A DNA stretch of 14,446 bases from an uncultured Clostridia bacterium (lineage in GTDB: Bacteria; Bacillota; Clostridia; UBA1381). Location: NCBI GenBank assembly GCA_934462945.1, contig CAKSJF010000061.1, positions 1-14,446 on the forward strand, given 5' to 3'. Below are positions 6,177 to 13,012 of the stretch, piece by piece. Below the pieces are notes generated by a model that did no database searches, had not been told where the DNA came from, and saw only the letters and a list, made by a program, of their open reading frames with translations. A program made the translations under genes and the position numbers. How positions within the stretch are numbered: the stretch's first letter is position 1; the number at the start of each line of letters is the position of its first letter.

Positions 6177-7259
6177 ATGTTTAAAAAGTTACAGCTCAAA
6201 AAACACGCTCTAACCGGTATTTCATTTATGCTCCCCTTGGTTGTTGCTTCCGGTTTGTTAATTGCAATCGGCAATATCTTCGGCGGAAATCCGTCCACCA
6301 TTTCAGACTACAAGGCAGGCTATAACATCTGGCAGGCAGCCGTAACCCTCGGTGTCTACGGTATGGGACTTCTTCCCGGTGTGATGGGTGCGGCAATTGC
6401 ATATTCTATTGCTGACCGTCCGGGTATCGCTCCCGGTCTATTGATGGGTATGATCGCGCAGAACATGGGCGCCGGTTTCTTAGGCGGTATGCTCGGCGGC
6501 TATCTGGCAGGTTATTTTGTAGAGTTTTTAAAGAACCACTTAAAGGTTCCGAAATGGGCGCAGGGCTTAATGCCGATGATGATTGTTCCGCTCATTTCCT
6601 CGGTAGTAATCGGCTTGATCATGTTCTTCGTGGTTGGCGGTCCGATTGCCTGGGTATCCGAAAGCTTATCCAATTTCCTGGTGAACATGCAGACAGGTTC
6701 CAAGGGAATCTTCGGCGCAGTGATGGGCGCTATGGCAGCATTTGACTTCGGCGGTCCGGTCAATAAAGTTGCTTCTCTCTTTGCAGACGGTCTTTTGATG
6801 GACGGTGTATACGGTCCGGAAGCAGTTAAAATCTGCGCATCCATGATCCCGCCTTTCGGTGTGGCATTATCCTGGGTAATCCGTCGCGCAAGATACACCA
6901 AGAGTGAAACAGATAATATTAAAATCGCATTCCCAATGGGAATCTGCATGATCACAGAGGGTGTTATCCCAATTGCAGCAGTTGACCCGATCCGCGTAAT
7001 CGCATCCTGCTCCATCGGAGCAGCAGTCGGCGGCGCGCTGATCATGATCTTAAACGTAGGTTCTATGGTTCCTTCCGGCGGTATGTTTATCGTTCCTGCA
7101 ATGATCAATCCCTGGGGCTTTATGATTGCCTTAGCAGCCGGAACAGTGGTAACTGCGCTTCTCTTAGTTGTTCTGAAAAAGGACGCAAAGGAAGAGGACA
7201 GCGTGGTATTAGATGAAGAAGAGGAAGAAATTGACCTCTCCGACATCAAAATTAACTAA
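6177..7259 (+). CDS. PTS fructose-family EIIC permease
   Basis: This membrane subunit binds and translocates the sugar. The 360-residue protein starts with a short basic segment and HALTGISFMLPLVVASGLL, the typical EIIC-Fru first membrane segment, and shows about nine to ten hydrophobic segments by eye. Conserved family sequences include PGIAPGLLMG, FDFGGPVNK, and CMITEGVIPIAAVDPIRVI, the family's substrate-region signature (usually ITEGAIPFAAxDP). The length matches free EIIC-Fru proteins. The C terminus is unusual: after the last membrane segment it ends in a strongly acidic tail with DEEEEEIDL (about residues 345-353). AGGAGG precedes the ATG. The operon has only one EIIC. Its true sugar could be fructose or another ketose, and sequence motifs do not decide this. 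Confidence 0.93.
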   Translation: MFKKLQLKKHALTGISFMLPLVVASGLLIAIGNIFGGNPSTISDYKAGYNIWQAAVTLGVYGMGLLPGVMGAAIAYSIADRPGIAPGLLMGMIAQNMGAGFLGGMLGGYLAGYFVEFLKNHLKVPKWAQGLMPMMIVPLISSVVIGLIMFFVVGGPIAWVSESLSNFLVNMQTGSKGIFGAVMGAMAAFDFGGPVNKVASLFADGLLMDGVYGPEAVKICASMIPPFGVALSWVIRRARYTKSETDNIKIAFPMGICMITEGVIPIAAVDPIRVIASCSIGAAVGGALIMILNVGSMVPSGGMFIVPAMINPWGFMIALAAGTVVTALLLVVLKKDAKEEDSVVLDEEEEEIDLSDIKIN

Positions 7260-7263
7260 CTTG

Positions 7264-7374
7264 AATGCCCTATGCGGTAATTGCAAAAGCGGATAATGAA
7301 TCCATTTCCCCATTAGGATTTTTGATAACCACCCAGATAAAAGTGTAGGGCATTTCCTCCCTTTTGCAATTACC
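7264..7374. repeat. Non-coding element with interleaved inverted repeats (A-B-A'-B')
   Basis: The gap between EIIC and the first aldolase holds two perfect inverted repeats whose arms alternate. Arm A, AATGCCCTA (7264-7272), pairs with TAGGGCATT (7346-7354). Arm B, GGTAATTGCAAAAG (7276-7289), pairs with CTTTTGCAATTACC (7361-7374). A small GGAT/ATCC hairpin lies at 7291-7303. No T run follows, so it is not a normal terminator. It could form a pseudoknot or two alternative RNA structures, or be a small mobile repeat. I do not recognise it as a known riboswitch. Confidence 0.7.
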
Positions 7375-7412
7375 ACTCCCCCTATATCCGAAAAGAAAGG
7401 ATGATGGAAGAT

Positions 7413-8273
7413 ATGTATGTTTCCATGAAGAAAATGCTGGAGGATGCAAATGCGAATGGTTATGCGGTGATGGCGATTAACTGCTTTAACCTCGAAACTG
7501 CGCGGAGCGTGATCCGGGCGGCAGAGGAAGAAAACGCACCGATCATCATCAACATCTACAAGGATCATTTGCTCACACATTCCGACAGCGAGCTGATTAC
7601 CCCGATTGTCCGCACCTTAGCGGAACGCGCAAAGGTCAATGTTTGCTTAAACCTTGACCACGGCGAGGAAAAATGGTATCTGAAAAAAGCCATAGACGAT
7701 GGATTCTCCTCCGTCATGGTGGACGCGTCCCGGTTTGATCTTGCAGAAAACATCGCAATGACCAGAGAAATCGCAGACTATGCACATGCGCACGGCGCAA
7801 GCGTGGAAGGCGAAATCGGTTGCCTGGGTGCAAGCGAGGGCGGCGCGTTTACAAAGGATTCTATGTATACCGACCCACAGCAGGCAAAGGAATTTGTTGA
7901 AAAAACCGGTGTGGACGCTCTTGCAATCTCCATCGGCACGTCGCACGGAAATTATCCGGACGGCATGGTTCCAAAATTCGACATTGAGCGCTTAAAGGAA
8001 ATTAAACGCTTAACCGGCGCGGCGCTGGTGCTGCACGGCGGTTCCGGCTCAGGTGAGGAAAATATCTTAAATTCTGTGAAATACGGAATTAATAAAATTA
8101 ACGTCGGCTGCGACTTTATGAATGCAAACAGAGATGCAGCGGCAAAGCTTTTAGCAGAAAACCCCGACATTAACTACTTTGATCTGATTCATCAGACAGA
8201 GCAGGAGGCACGGGAACTCGTAAAATACTATATCGGTTTATCCGGATCAAAAGGTAAAAATAAAAATTTATAA
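7413..8273 (+). CDS. Class II fructose/tagatose-bisphosphate-type aldolase (first copy)
   Basis: Class II aldolases are zinc enzymes that cleave ketose (bis)phosphates into dihydroxyacetone phosphate and an aldehyde. From ATG 7413 (MYVSMKKML, 286 residues) the barrel shows NLDHG with catalytic Asp82 and zinc ligand His83, VMVDAS (101-106), VEGEIG (131-136), TDPQQAKEFV, GTSHGNYP with His178, LVLHGGSGS with His208, and INKINVGCD. All catalytic residues are present. ATGs at 7401 and 7404 are too close to AAAGAAAGG; 7413 gives better spacing and the family's usual N terminus. The C terminus is short and lysine-rich (GSKGKNKNL). It follows EIIC and is followed 18 bases later by a second, clearly different aldolase. 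The substrate may be a fructose, tagatose or other ketose phosphate. Sequence alone does not separate these. Confidence 0.92.
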   Translation: MYVSMKKMLEDANANGYAVMAINCFNLETARSVIRAAEEENAPIIINIYKDHLLTHSDSELITPIVRTLAERAKVNVCLNLDHGEEKWYLKKAIDDGFSSVMVDASRFDLAENIAMTREIADYAHAHGASVEGEIGCLGASEGGAFTKDSMYTDPQQAKEFVEKTGVDALAISIGTSHGNYPDGMVPKFDIERLKEIKRLTGAALVLHGGSGSGEENILNSVKYGINKINVGCDFMNANRDAAAKLLAENPDINYFDLIHQTEQEARELVKYYIGLSGSKGKNKNL

Positions 8274-8291
8274 AACAGGAGATGTGTTATT

Positions 8292-9158
8292 ATGTTAATG
8301 AATATGAAAGAAATGCTCGCAGTTGCAGACAAAAACGAATTTGCAGTTCCTGCCTTTAATATCGGCAGCGAGGCAATTTTAAAGGGTGTTGTGGAGAGCG
8401 CAAACGAAAAGGATGCACCGGTCATTTTAGCAATCCACCCGACCGAACTGGAATTCTTAGGCGACAGCTTTATTAAAACCTGTATTGAGGAAGCAAATAA
8501 ATCCAGAGTGCCGATGGTAATTCACTTAGACCACGGCGGAAAGTTTGAGGAAATCCTGCGTGCAATCCGCTGCGGATTTACCTCTGTGATGATCGACGCA
8601 TCGCATATGTCCTATGAGGACAACATTGCCATCACCAAAAAGGTGGTTGAGGTTGCAAAAGTTTCCGACGTTTCGGTTGAGGCAGAGCTGGGAACGATCG
8701 GAACAACCGGAGAATCCTATGAGGGCGGCACAAGCAGCATTATCTACACCGACCCGGCACAGGCAAAGGATTTTATTGAGAAAACAGGCATTGACTCCTT
8801 AGCAGTTGCCATCGGAACAGCGCACGGCATTTATCCGAAGAACATGAAGCCGGAATTAAAGCTGGATCTTTTAAAGACCATCCGCGATACCGTAGATATT
8901 CCTCTGGTACTGCACGGCGGTTCCAGCAATCCGGACAAGGAAATTGCAGAGTCTGTTAAGATCGGTATTTCCAAGATCAATATTTCGAGCGATATTAAAT
9001 TCGCATTCTATAAAAAGTGCCGTGAGGTGCTTGCAGAAAATCCGAAGTGGATTGAGCCGAACGCAATCTATCCGCCTTGCATCAAGGCTATGCGTGAGGT
9101 TGTAGAGTTTAAGATGAACCTCTTTAATGATATCGGCAAAGCAAGCCTTTACCGCTAA
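8292..9158 (+). CDS. Class II ketose-bisphosphate aldolase (second copy)
   Basis: The 288-residue protein is a second class II aldolase with the same catalytic set: HLDHGG with Asp80 and zinc ligand His81, MIDASH (100-105), VEAELGTIG (129-137), GTAHGIYP with His178, LVLHGGSSN with His208, and ISKINISSD. It keeps the longer KbaY/GatY-like C terminus (EPNAIYPPCIKAMREVVEFKMNLF). The two aldolases share motif order and positions but differ across most of the rest, so they are old paralogues or separate acquisitions rather than a recent duplication. ACAGGAGA precedes the ATG by about eight bases. The gene ends the operon, with a terminator 36 bases later. The pair may act on different substrates or form one mixed enzyme. 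I cannot tell which. Confidence 0.93.
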   Translation: MLMNMKEMLAVADKNEFAVPAFNIGSEAILKGVVESANEKDAPVILAIHPTELEFLGDSFIKTCIEEANKSRVPMVIHLDHGGKFEEILRAIRCGFTSVMIDASHMSYEDNIAITKKVVEVAKVSDVSVEAELGTIGTTGESYEGGTSSIIYTDPAQAKDFIEKTGIDSLAVAIGTAHGIYPKNMKPELKLDLLKTIRDTVDIPLVLHGGSSNPDKEIAESVKIGISKINISSDIKFAFYKKCREVLAENPKWIEPNAIYPPCIKAMREVVEFKMNLFNDIGKASLYR

Positions 9159-9193
9159 AAACAAGCTAATTTCCATTTCTATCTCTTTGTCGG

Positions 9194-9224
9194 ACGCGCC
9201 GGGAAACCGGCGCGTTCATTTTTG
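9194..9224 (+). terminator. Rho-independent terminator of the PTS-aldolase operon
   Basis: ACGCGCCGG (9194-9202) pairs perfectly with CCGGCGCGT (9207-9215) around a GAAA loop and is followed by TTCATTTTTG. The stem touches the stop codon of the convergent AraC-type gene. On the minus strand no T run follows, so it mainly serves the plus strand. Confidence 0.9.
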
Positions 9225-10043
9225 ATTCTTTTTATATTCCGAAGGGGCAGCTCCCATGATGGATTTAAAAGCGCGGTTATATGAGCGCACGTTTAGAAAA
9301 CCGCAATGATAGGCGATAGCGGCAACTGTGCTTTCGGAATTTAATAATTCCGGAATAGATTGTTCAATCCGGTAGGCAGTCAGATAATGATAGAACGTCT
9401 GTCCGGTAATTTCTTTAAAATAATGTGCGAAATAGTATTTGGAATATCCGCAATACTGTGCAATCTCCGAGAGGGAAAATGGGTCTTTATAGTGATTCTC
9501 GATATATTCGCTGCTTTTTTTCAGGATTGACAGGGTGGTGATATTCTTTTTTCGTTTTTCCGTATTCAGTTTATGGATGTGATCACAGCGCATAATCTGA
9601 TACAGAATCTTACTGGAAATTGAGCTGACGAGAAAGGAATAGCCTTTTTGTTTACTTTCTGCCGCGCGTTTTAACTCTTTCATGCTTTGCATCAGTTCAG
9701 AATTTAGCGGGGTGGATGCTTTGATGACGGCAGGGGAAATTCTGAGCGAGAAAAAGTCAATATCCTCGACAGAATCATTGCAGTTGATTTTGATGATATA
9801 CGTGCGGTTTTCTTCCGGGGAGGAAAAGCTGTGTATTTCGCCGGGCATAAAAACGCAGATATCGCCGGCGGAGGCACAGAATTTTTCATGTTCGCATATG
9901 ACCCAGACCTCTCCGGAAAGGACGGCAACAATTTCGATCTCCTCATGAAAATGAGAAAAATAATTAAGCCGCTGTCTGCTAAAATCCATATACGGATAGT
10001 TCGCTCTTGCCTGATTCACTTTTTCAAAAAAAATATCGTTCAT
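9216..10043 (-). CDS. AraC-family transcriptional regulator, divergent from xylA
   Basis: The 275-residue protein has a cupin-like sensor domain (about 25-110: HFHEEIEIVAVLSGEVWVI, then GDICVFMPGEIHSF) and a C-terminal AraC-type double HTH (about 170-275: FSLSEIAQYCGYSKYYFAHYFKEITGQT, then STVAAIAYHCGFLNVRSYNRAFKSIMGAAPSEYKK). Such proteins usually bind a sugar in the cupin and activate an adjacent sugar operon. The start is supported by AAAGGGGTG (10052-10060, minus strand) eight bases upstream, and by TTGCTT-17 bases-TATAAT further up. It is transcribed away from xylA across about 130 bases, which is why I infer it controls the xyl operon, with xylose or a xyloside as the likely signal. It is not a XylR of the ROK repressor type common in Firmicutes. 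Confidence 0.9.
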   Translation of the reverse strand: MNDIFFEKVNQARANYPYMDFSRQRLNYFSHFHEEIEIVAVLSGEVWVICEHEKFCASAGDICVFMPGEIHSFSSPEENRTYIIKINCNDSVEDIDFFSLRISPAVIKASTPLNSELMQSMKELKRAAESKQKGYSFLVSSISSKILYQIMRCDHIHKLNTEKRKKNITTLSILKKSSEYIENHYKDPFSLSEIAQYCGYSKYYFAHYFKEITGQTFYHYLTAYRIEQSIPELLNSESTVAAIAYHCGFLNVRSYNRAFKSIMGAAPSEYKKNQK

Positions 10044-10067
10044 TTTTCAAACACCCCTTTGTATCGT

Positions 10068-10096
10068 ATTATATCATTCATTTTATAAAAAAGCAA
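10068..10096 (-). promoter_or_regulatory. Predicted promoter of the AraC-type gene
   Basis: On the minus strand TTGCTT (10096-10091) and TATAAT (10073-10068) are 17 bases apart. The start would be close to 10061, leaving a short leader that carries the ribosome binding site. Confidence 0.6.
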
Positions 10097-10120
10097 TATC
10101 TGTCGCATATAAAGCTATAA

Positions 10121-10154
10121 TTGTATTGAAAATATACAGTAACTATGATAAGAT
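10121..10154 (+). promoter_or_regulatory. Predicted promoter of the xylA operon
   Basis: TTGTAT (10121-10126) with TATGAT (10144-10149), and TTGAAA (10126-10131) with TAAGAT (10149-10154), both have 17-base spacing, so the exact pair is uncertain. A short inverted repeat TGTAT/ATACA (10122-10126, 10134-10138) overlaps the -35 region and could be part of a regulator site. No cre-like site is visible. Confidence 0.5.
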
Positions 10155-10180
10155 AAAAGAAAAAAAGTGAGGTTATGGCA

Positions 10181-11500
10181 ATGACAGAACAGTTTCGCAA
10201 TATTTCAGAAATCGGATATGAGGGTCCGAAGTCAAAAAATCCGTTTGCATTTAAGTTCTACAACAAGGACGAGGTGATCGGCGGTAAGAAAATGAGCGAG
10301 CATTTAAAGTTTTCCATGGCATATTGGCATACACTTGTTGCTGACGGAACGGACATGTTCGGTGTGGGTACGATCGATAAAAGCTTCGGCGGGAAAGAAC
10401 CGATTGAAATTTACAGGAAAAAGGTGTACGCCGCATTTGAAATGATGCATAAGCTCGGGATTGAATATTTCTGTTTTCATGACCGGGATATTGCCCCGGA
10501 GGGTGAATCGCTTGCAGAATTTCAGCAAAATCTTGACATCATCGTGCCAATCATCAAGGAGCAGATGCAGCAATACGGAATTAAGCTTTTGTGGGGTACG
10601 GCAAATTGCTTTGCAGCGCCCAGATATATGCACGGAGCGTCTACCTCCTGCTGTGCAGATTCCTTTGCATACGCTGCGGCACAGGTGAAAAAAGCGATTG
10701 ATATTACGATGGAGCTTGGCGGAAAAGGGTATGTGTTCTGGGGCGGCAGAGAGGGTTATGAAACGCTCTTAAATACCGATATGTCCCTGGAGCAGGACAA
10801 TTATGCACGGTTTTTGAAGATGGCGGTTGCATATGCGAGAAAGAAAGGCTATGACGGAGATTTTTACATCGAACCGAAGCCGAAAGAACCGACCAAACAC
10901 CAGTATGACTTTGACGCGTCAACTGTCCTTGCATTTCTTCGAAAATACGATCTTTTAAAGGATTTTAAACTGAATATCGAGGCAAATCATGCAACGCTTG
11001 CCGGGCACACCTTTGAGCATGAGCTTTGTGTGTGCAGAATCAACAACGTTCTCGGCTCGGTGGACGCCAATCAGGGCGACTGCCATTTGGGTTGGGATAC
11101 CGACCAATTCCCGACCGATGTTTACAGCACCACCTATGCTATGCTTGAAATTCTGCGTGCCGGCGGCTTTACAAACGGCGGACTCAATTTTGACGCAAAA
11201 ACAAGACGCGGCTCGAACACAATTGAGGACATCTTTCTTGCACATATTGCCGGCATGGATGCGTTTGCGCTTGGATTGAGAAATGCATATCAGTTGATTG
11301 AGGACGGCAGAATTGACGAATTTGTGAAAAAGAGATATGCCTCCTACGACAGCGGAATCGGACAAAAGATTGTTGCAGATCAGACCAATCTGGAAGAATT
11401 ATCGGATTATGCCCTCTCCTTAAAGGACGTTCATCCGGAAAGCGGACGGCAGGAGTATCTGGAGAGTGTTGTGAATCAAATCGTTTTTAATAGGGAGTAA
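10181..11500 (+). CDS. xylA: Xylose isomerase
   Basis: This cytoplasmic enzyme converts D-xylose to D-xylulose with two divalent metals. From ATG 10181 it has 439 residues, the usual size of the long (group II) form. Motifs in order are YWHTLVADGTDMFG, FCFHDRDIAPEG with the catalytic His100 and Asp103, VFWGGREGYETLLNTD, FYIEPKPKEPTKHQYDFD with metal-binding Glu, NIEANHATLAGHTFEHEL, and GDCHLGWDTDQFPTD. No key residue is missing. The ATG at 10175 is only two bases after AGTGAGG, while 10181 is eight bases away and gives the usual M(T/S)EQF-like start. It is the first gene of a three-gene operon with xylB four bases later and a GH30 gene after that, downstream of an AraC-type regulator. Confidence 0.98.
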   Translation: MTEQFRNISEIGYEGPKSKNPFAFKFYNKDEVIGGKKMSEHLKFSMAYWHTLVADGTDMFGVGTIDKSFGGKEPIEIYRKKVYAAFEMMHKLGIEYFCFHDRDIAPEGESLAEFQQNLDIIVPIIKEQMQQYGIKLLWGTANCFAAPRYMHGASTSCCADSFAYAAAQVKKAIDITMELGGKGYVFWGGREGYETLLNTDMSLEQDNYARFLKMAVAYARKKGYDGDFYIEPKPKEPTKHQYDFDASTVLAFLRKYDLLKDFKLNIEANHATLAGHTFEHELCVCRINNVLGSVDANQGDCHLGWDTDQFPTDVYSTTYAMLEILRAGGFTNGGLNFDAKTRRGSNTIEDIFLAHIAGMDAFALGLRNAYQLIEDGRIDEFVKKRYASYDSGIGQKIVADQTNLEELSDYALSLKDVHPESGRQEYLESVVNQIVFNRE

Positions 11501-11504
11501 GCCT

Positions 11505-12995
11505 ATGAAATATTTAATTGGAATTGATATCGGAACATCCGGCACAAAAAGTGTTTTGTTTGACACGGAGGGTAACACGGTTGCATCGGCAACGGCAGAA
11601 TATCCGCTCTATCAGCCGGAAAACGGCTGGGCAGAGCAAAATCCGCAGGACTGGTGGAATGCTGTTTGCAGCACCTTAAAGGAAATTTCAAAAAAGGCAT
11701 GCGGCGAAATCTGCGGAATCGGACTTTCCGGGCAGATGCACGGACTGGTGATGTTAGATGAAAAGAACGAGGTTCTCCGGAATGCGATTATTTGGTGCGA
11801 CGGCAGAACGGCTGCGGAATGCGGTGAGATCGAAAGCGCAATCGGACACGACCGGCTGCTTGAAATTACCGGAAATCCGGCATTGGCAGGCTTTACTGCG
11901 TCCAAAATTATGTGGGTGAAAAAGCACGAGCCGGAAACCTTCAGGCGCTGCCGGCATATCCTGCTGCCAAAGGACTACATCCGGTATATGCTGACCGGCG
12001 TATACGCAACCGATGTGTCGGACGCGTCCGGCATGCAGCTTTTGGATGTGGGCAAACGGTGCTGGAGTGATGAGGTGCTGGAGCAATTAGGAATTGACCG
12101 GGATTTACTTGCAAAGGTATATGAAAGTCCGGAGGTAACAGGGTATATCAACGAAACAGCGGCAAAGCTTTGCGGACTGAAAGAGGGAATCCCGGTTGCG
12201 GCAGGGGCGGGGGATAATGCCGCTGCTGCAATCGGCACAGGTGTCTGCGAAAACGGAAAAGCGTTTACCACGATCGGCACAAGCGGCGTTGTTTTTGCGC
12301 ATACCGATGAGATGATCTTTGACCCGAAGGGCAGAATCCACACATTCTGCTGTGCCGTTCCGGGGGCATGGCATGTGATGGGAGTTACCCAGGCGGCAGG
12401 TCTTTCGCTTAGCTGGTTTAAAAATCAGTTTGCAAAGGATTTGTCCTATCGGGAAATTGACGGGCTTTGCGAAAACATTCCCATTGGCTCTGACAAGCTG
12501 ATCTATCTTCCGTATCTTATGGGAGAGAGAACACCGGTTTTGGATACGAATGCAAGAGGGGTATTTTTCGGATTGTCGGCAATGCACACAAGAGCGCATA
12601 TGGCAAGAGCGGTGATGGAGGGTGTTTCCTATTCTCTGAAAAACTGTCTGGATGTGCTTTGTGAGGTCGGTGTTGCGGCAGATGATATGGCATTGTGCGG
12701 AGGCGGCGCAAAGGGAAGCTTTTGGCGCGGCATGATTGCAGATTTATTTGATATGCCGGTCAAAATCATGCAGTCGGAGGAAGGACCTGCACTTGGCGCG
12801 GCAATCCTGGCAGGGTGTGCAGCGGGGATTTTCAAAGACGTTTCCGATGGCTGCGGACGGATTGTGAAAGTGAAAAAGGAGCAGCAGCCGAGCGAAACAA
12901 ATCACGCGGAATACGAAAAATATTATCAGGTATATAACAGTCTGTATCCGGCATTGAAAAGTAATTTTTCTATGCTTGCGGATTTAGAGAAATAA
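11505..12995 (+). CDS. xylB: Xylulokinase (FGGY carbohydrate kinase)
   Basis: The enzyme phosphorylates D-xylulose to D-xylulose 5-phosphate with ATP, feeding the pentose phosphate pathway. The 496-residue protein starts with the N-terminal phosphate motif YLIGIDIGTSGTKSVLFD (3-20), has the xylulokinase segment LSGQMHGLVMLD (74-85), IIWCDGR (95-101), GNPALAGFTASK (123-134), and AAGAGDNAAAAIGTG (232-246) with the probable catalytic base Asp237, and keeps LCGGGAKGSFWRGMIAD in the ATP-binding half. Length matches the family. GGGAG inside the last codons of xylA serves as the ribosome binding site, so the two genes are translationally coupled. The gene after it begins 17 bases later. Confidence 0.96.
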   Translation: MKYLIGIDIGTSGTKSVLFDTEGNTVASATAEYPLYQPENGWAEQNPQDWWNAVCSTLKEISKKACGEICGIGLSGQMHGLVMLDEKNEVLRNAIIWCDGRTAAECGEIESAIGHDRLLEITGNPALAGFTASKIMWVKKHEPETFRRCRHILLPKDYIRYMLTGVYATDVSDASGMQLLDVGKRCWSDEVLEQLGIDRDLLAKVYESPEVTGYINETAAKLCGLKEGIPVAAGAGDNAAAAIGTGVCENGKAFTTIGTSGVVFAHTDEMIFDPKGRIHTFCCAVPGAWHVMGVTQAAGLSLSWFKNQFAKDLSYREIDGLCENIPIGSDKLIYLPYLMGERTPVLDTNARGVFFGLSAMHTRAHMARAVMEGVSYSLKNCLDVLCEVGVAADDMALCGGGAKGSFWRGMIADLFDMPVKIMQSEEGPALGAAILAGCAAGIFKDVSDGCGRIVKVKKEQQPSETNHAEYEKYYQVYNSLYPALKSNFSMLADLEK

Positions 12996-13012
12996 AAGAA
13001 AGGATTGATCTT

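Noticed and set aside
6512..7249. Minus-strand open frame of 245 codons opposite EIIC
   Set aside because: It lies wholly antisense to a strongly conserved membrane protein gene and has no recognisable domain or good ribosome binding site; it is a shadow of EIIC codon bias.
7276..7374. Terminator after EIIC formed by the 14-bp inverted repeat
   Set aside because: The arms are 71 bases apart and the right arm is followed by ACTCCCCC, not by Ts, so it is not a standard rho-independent terminator.
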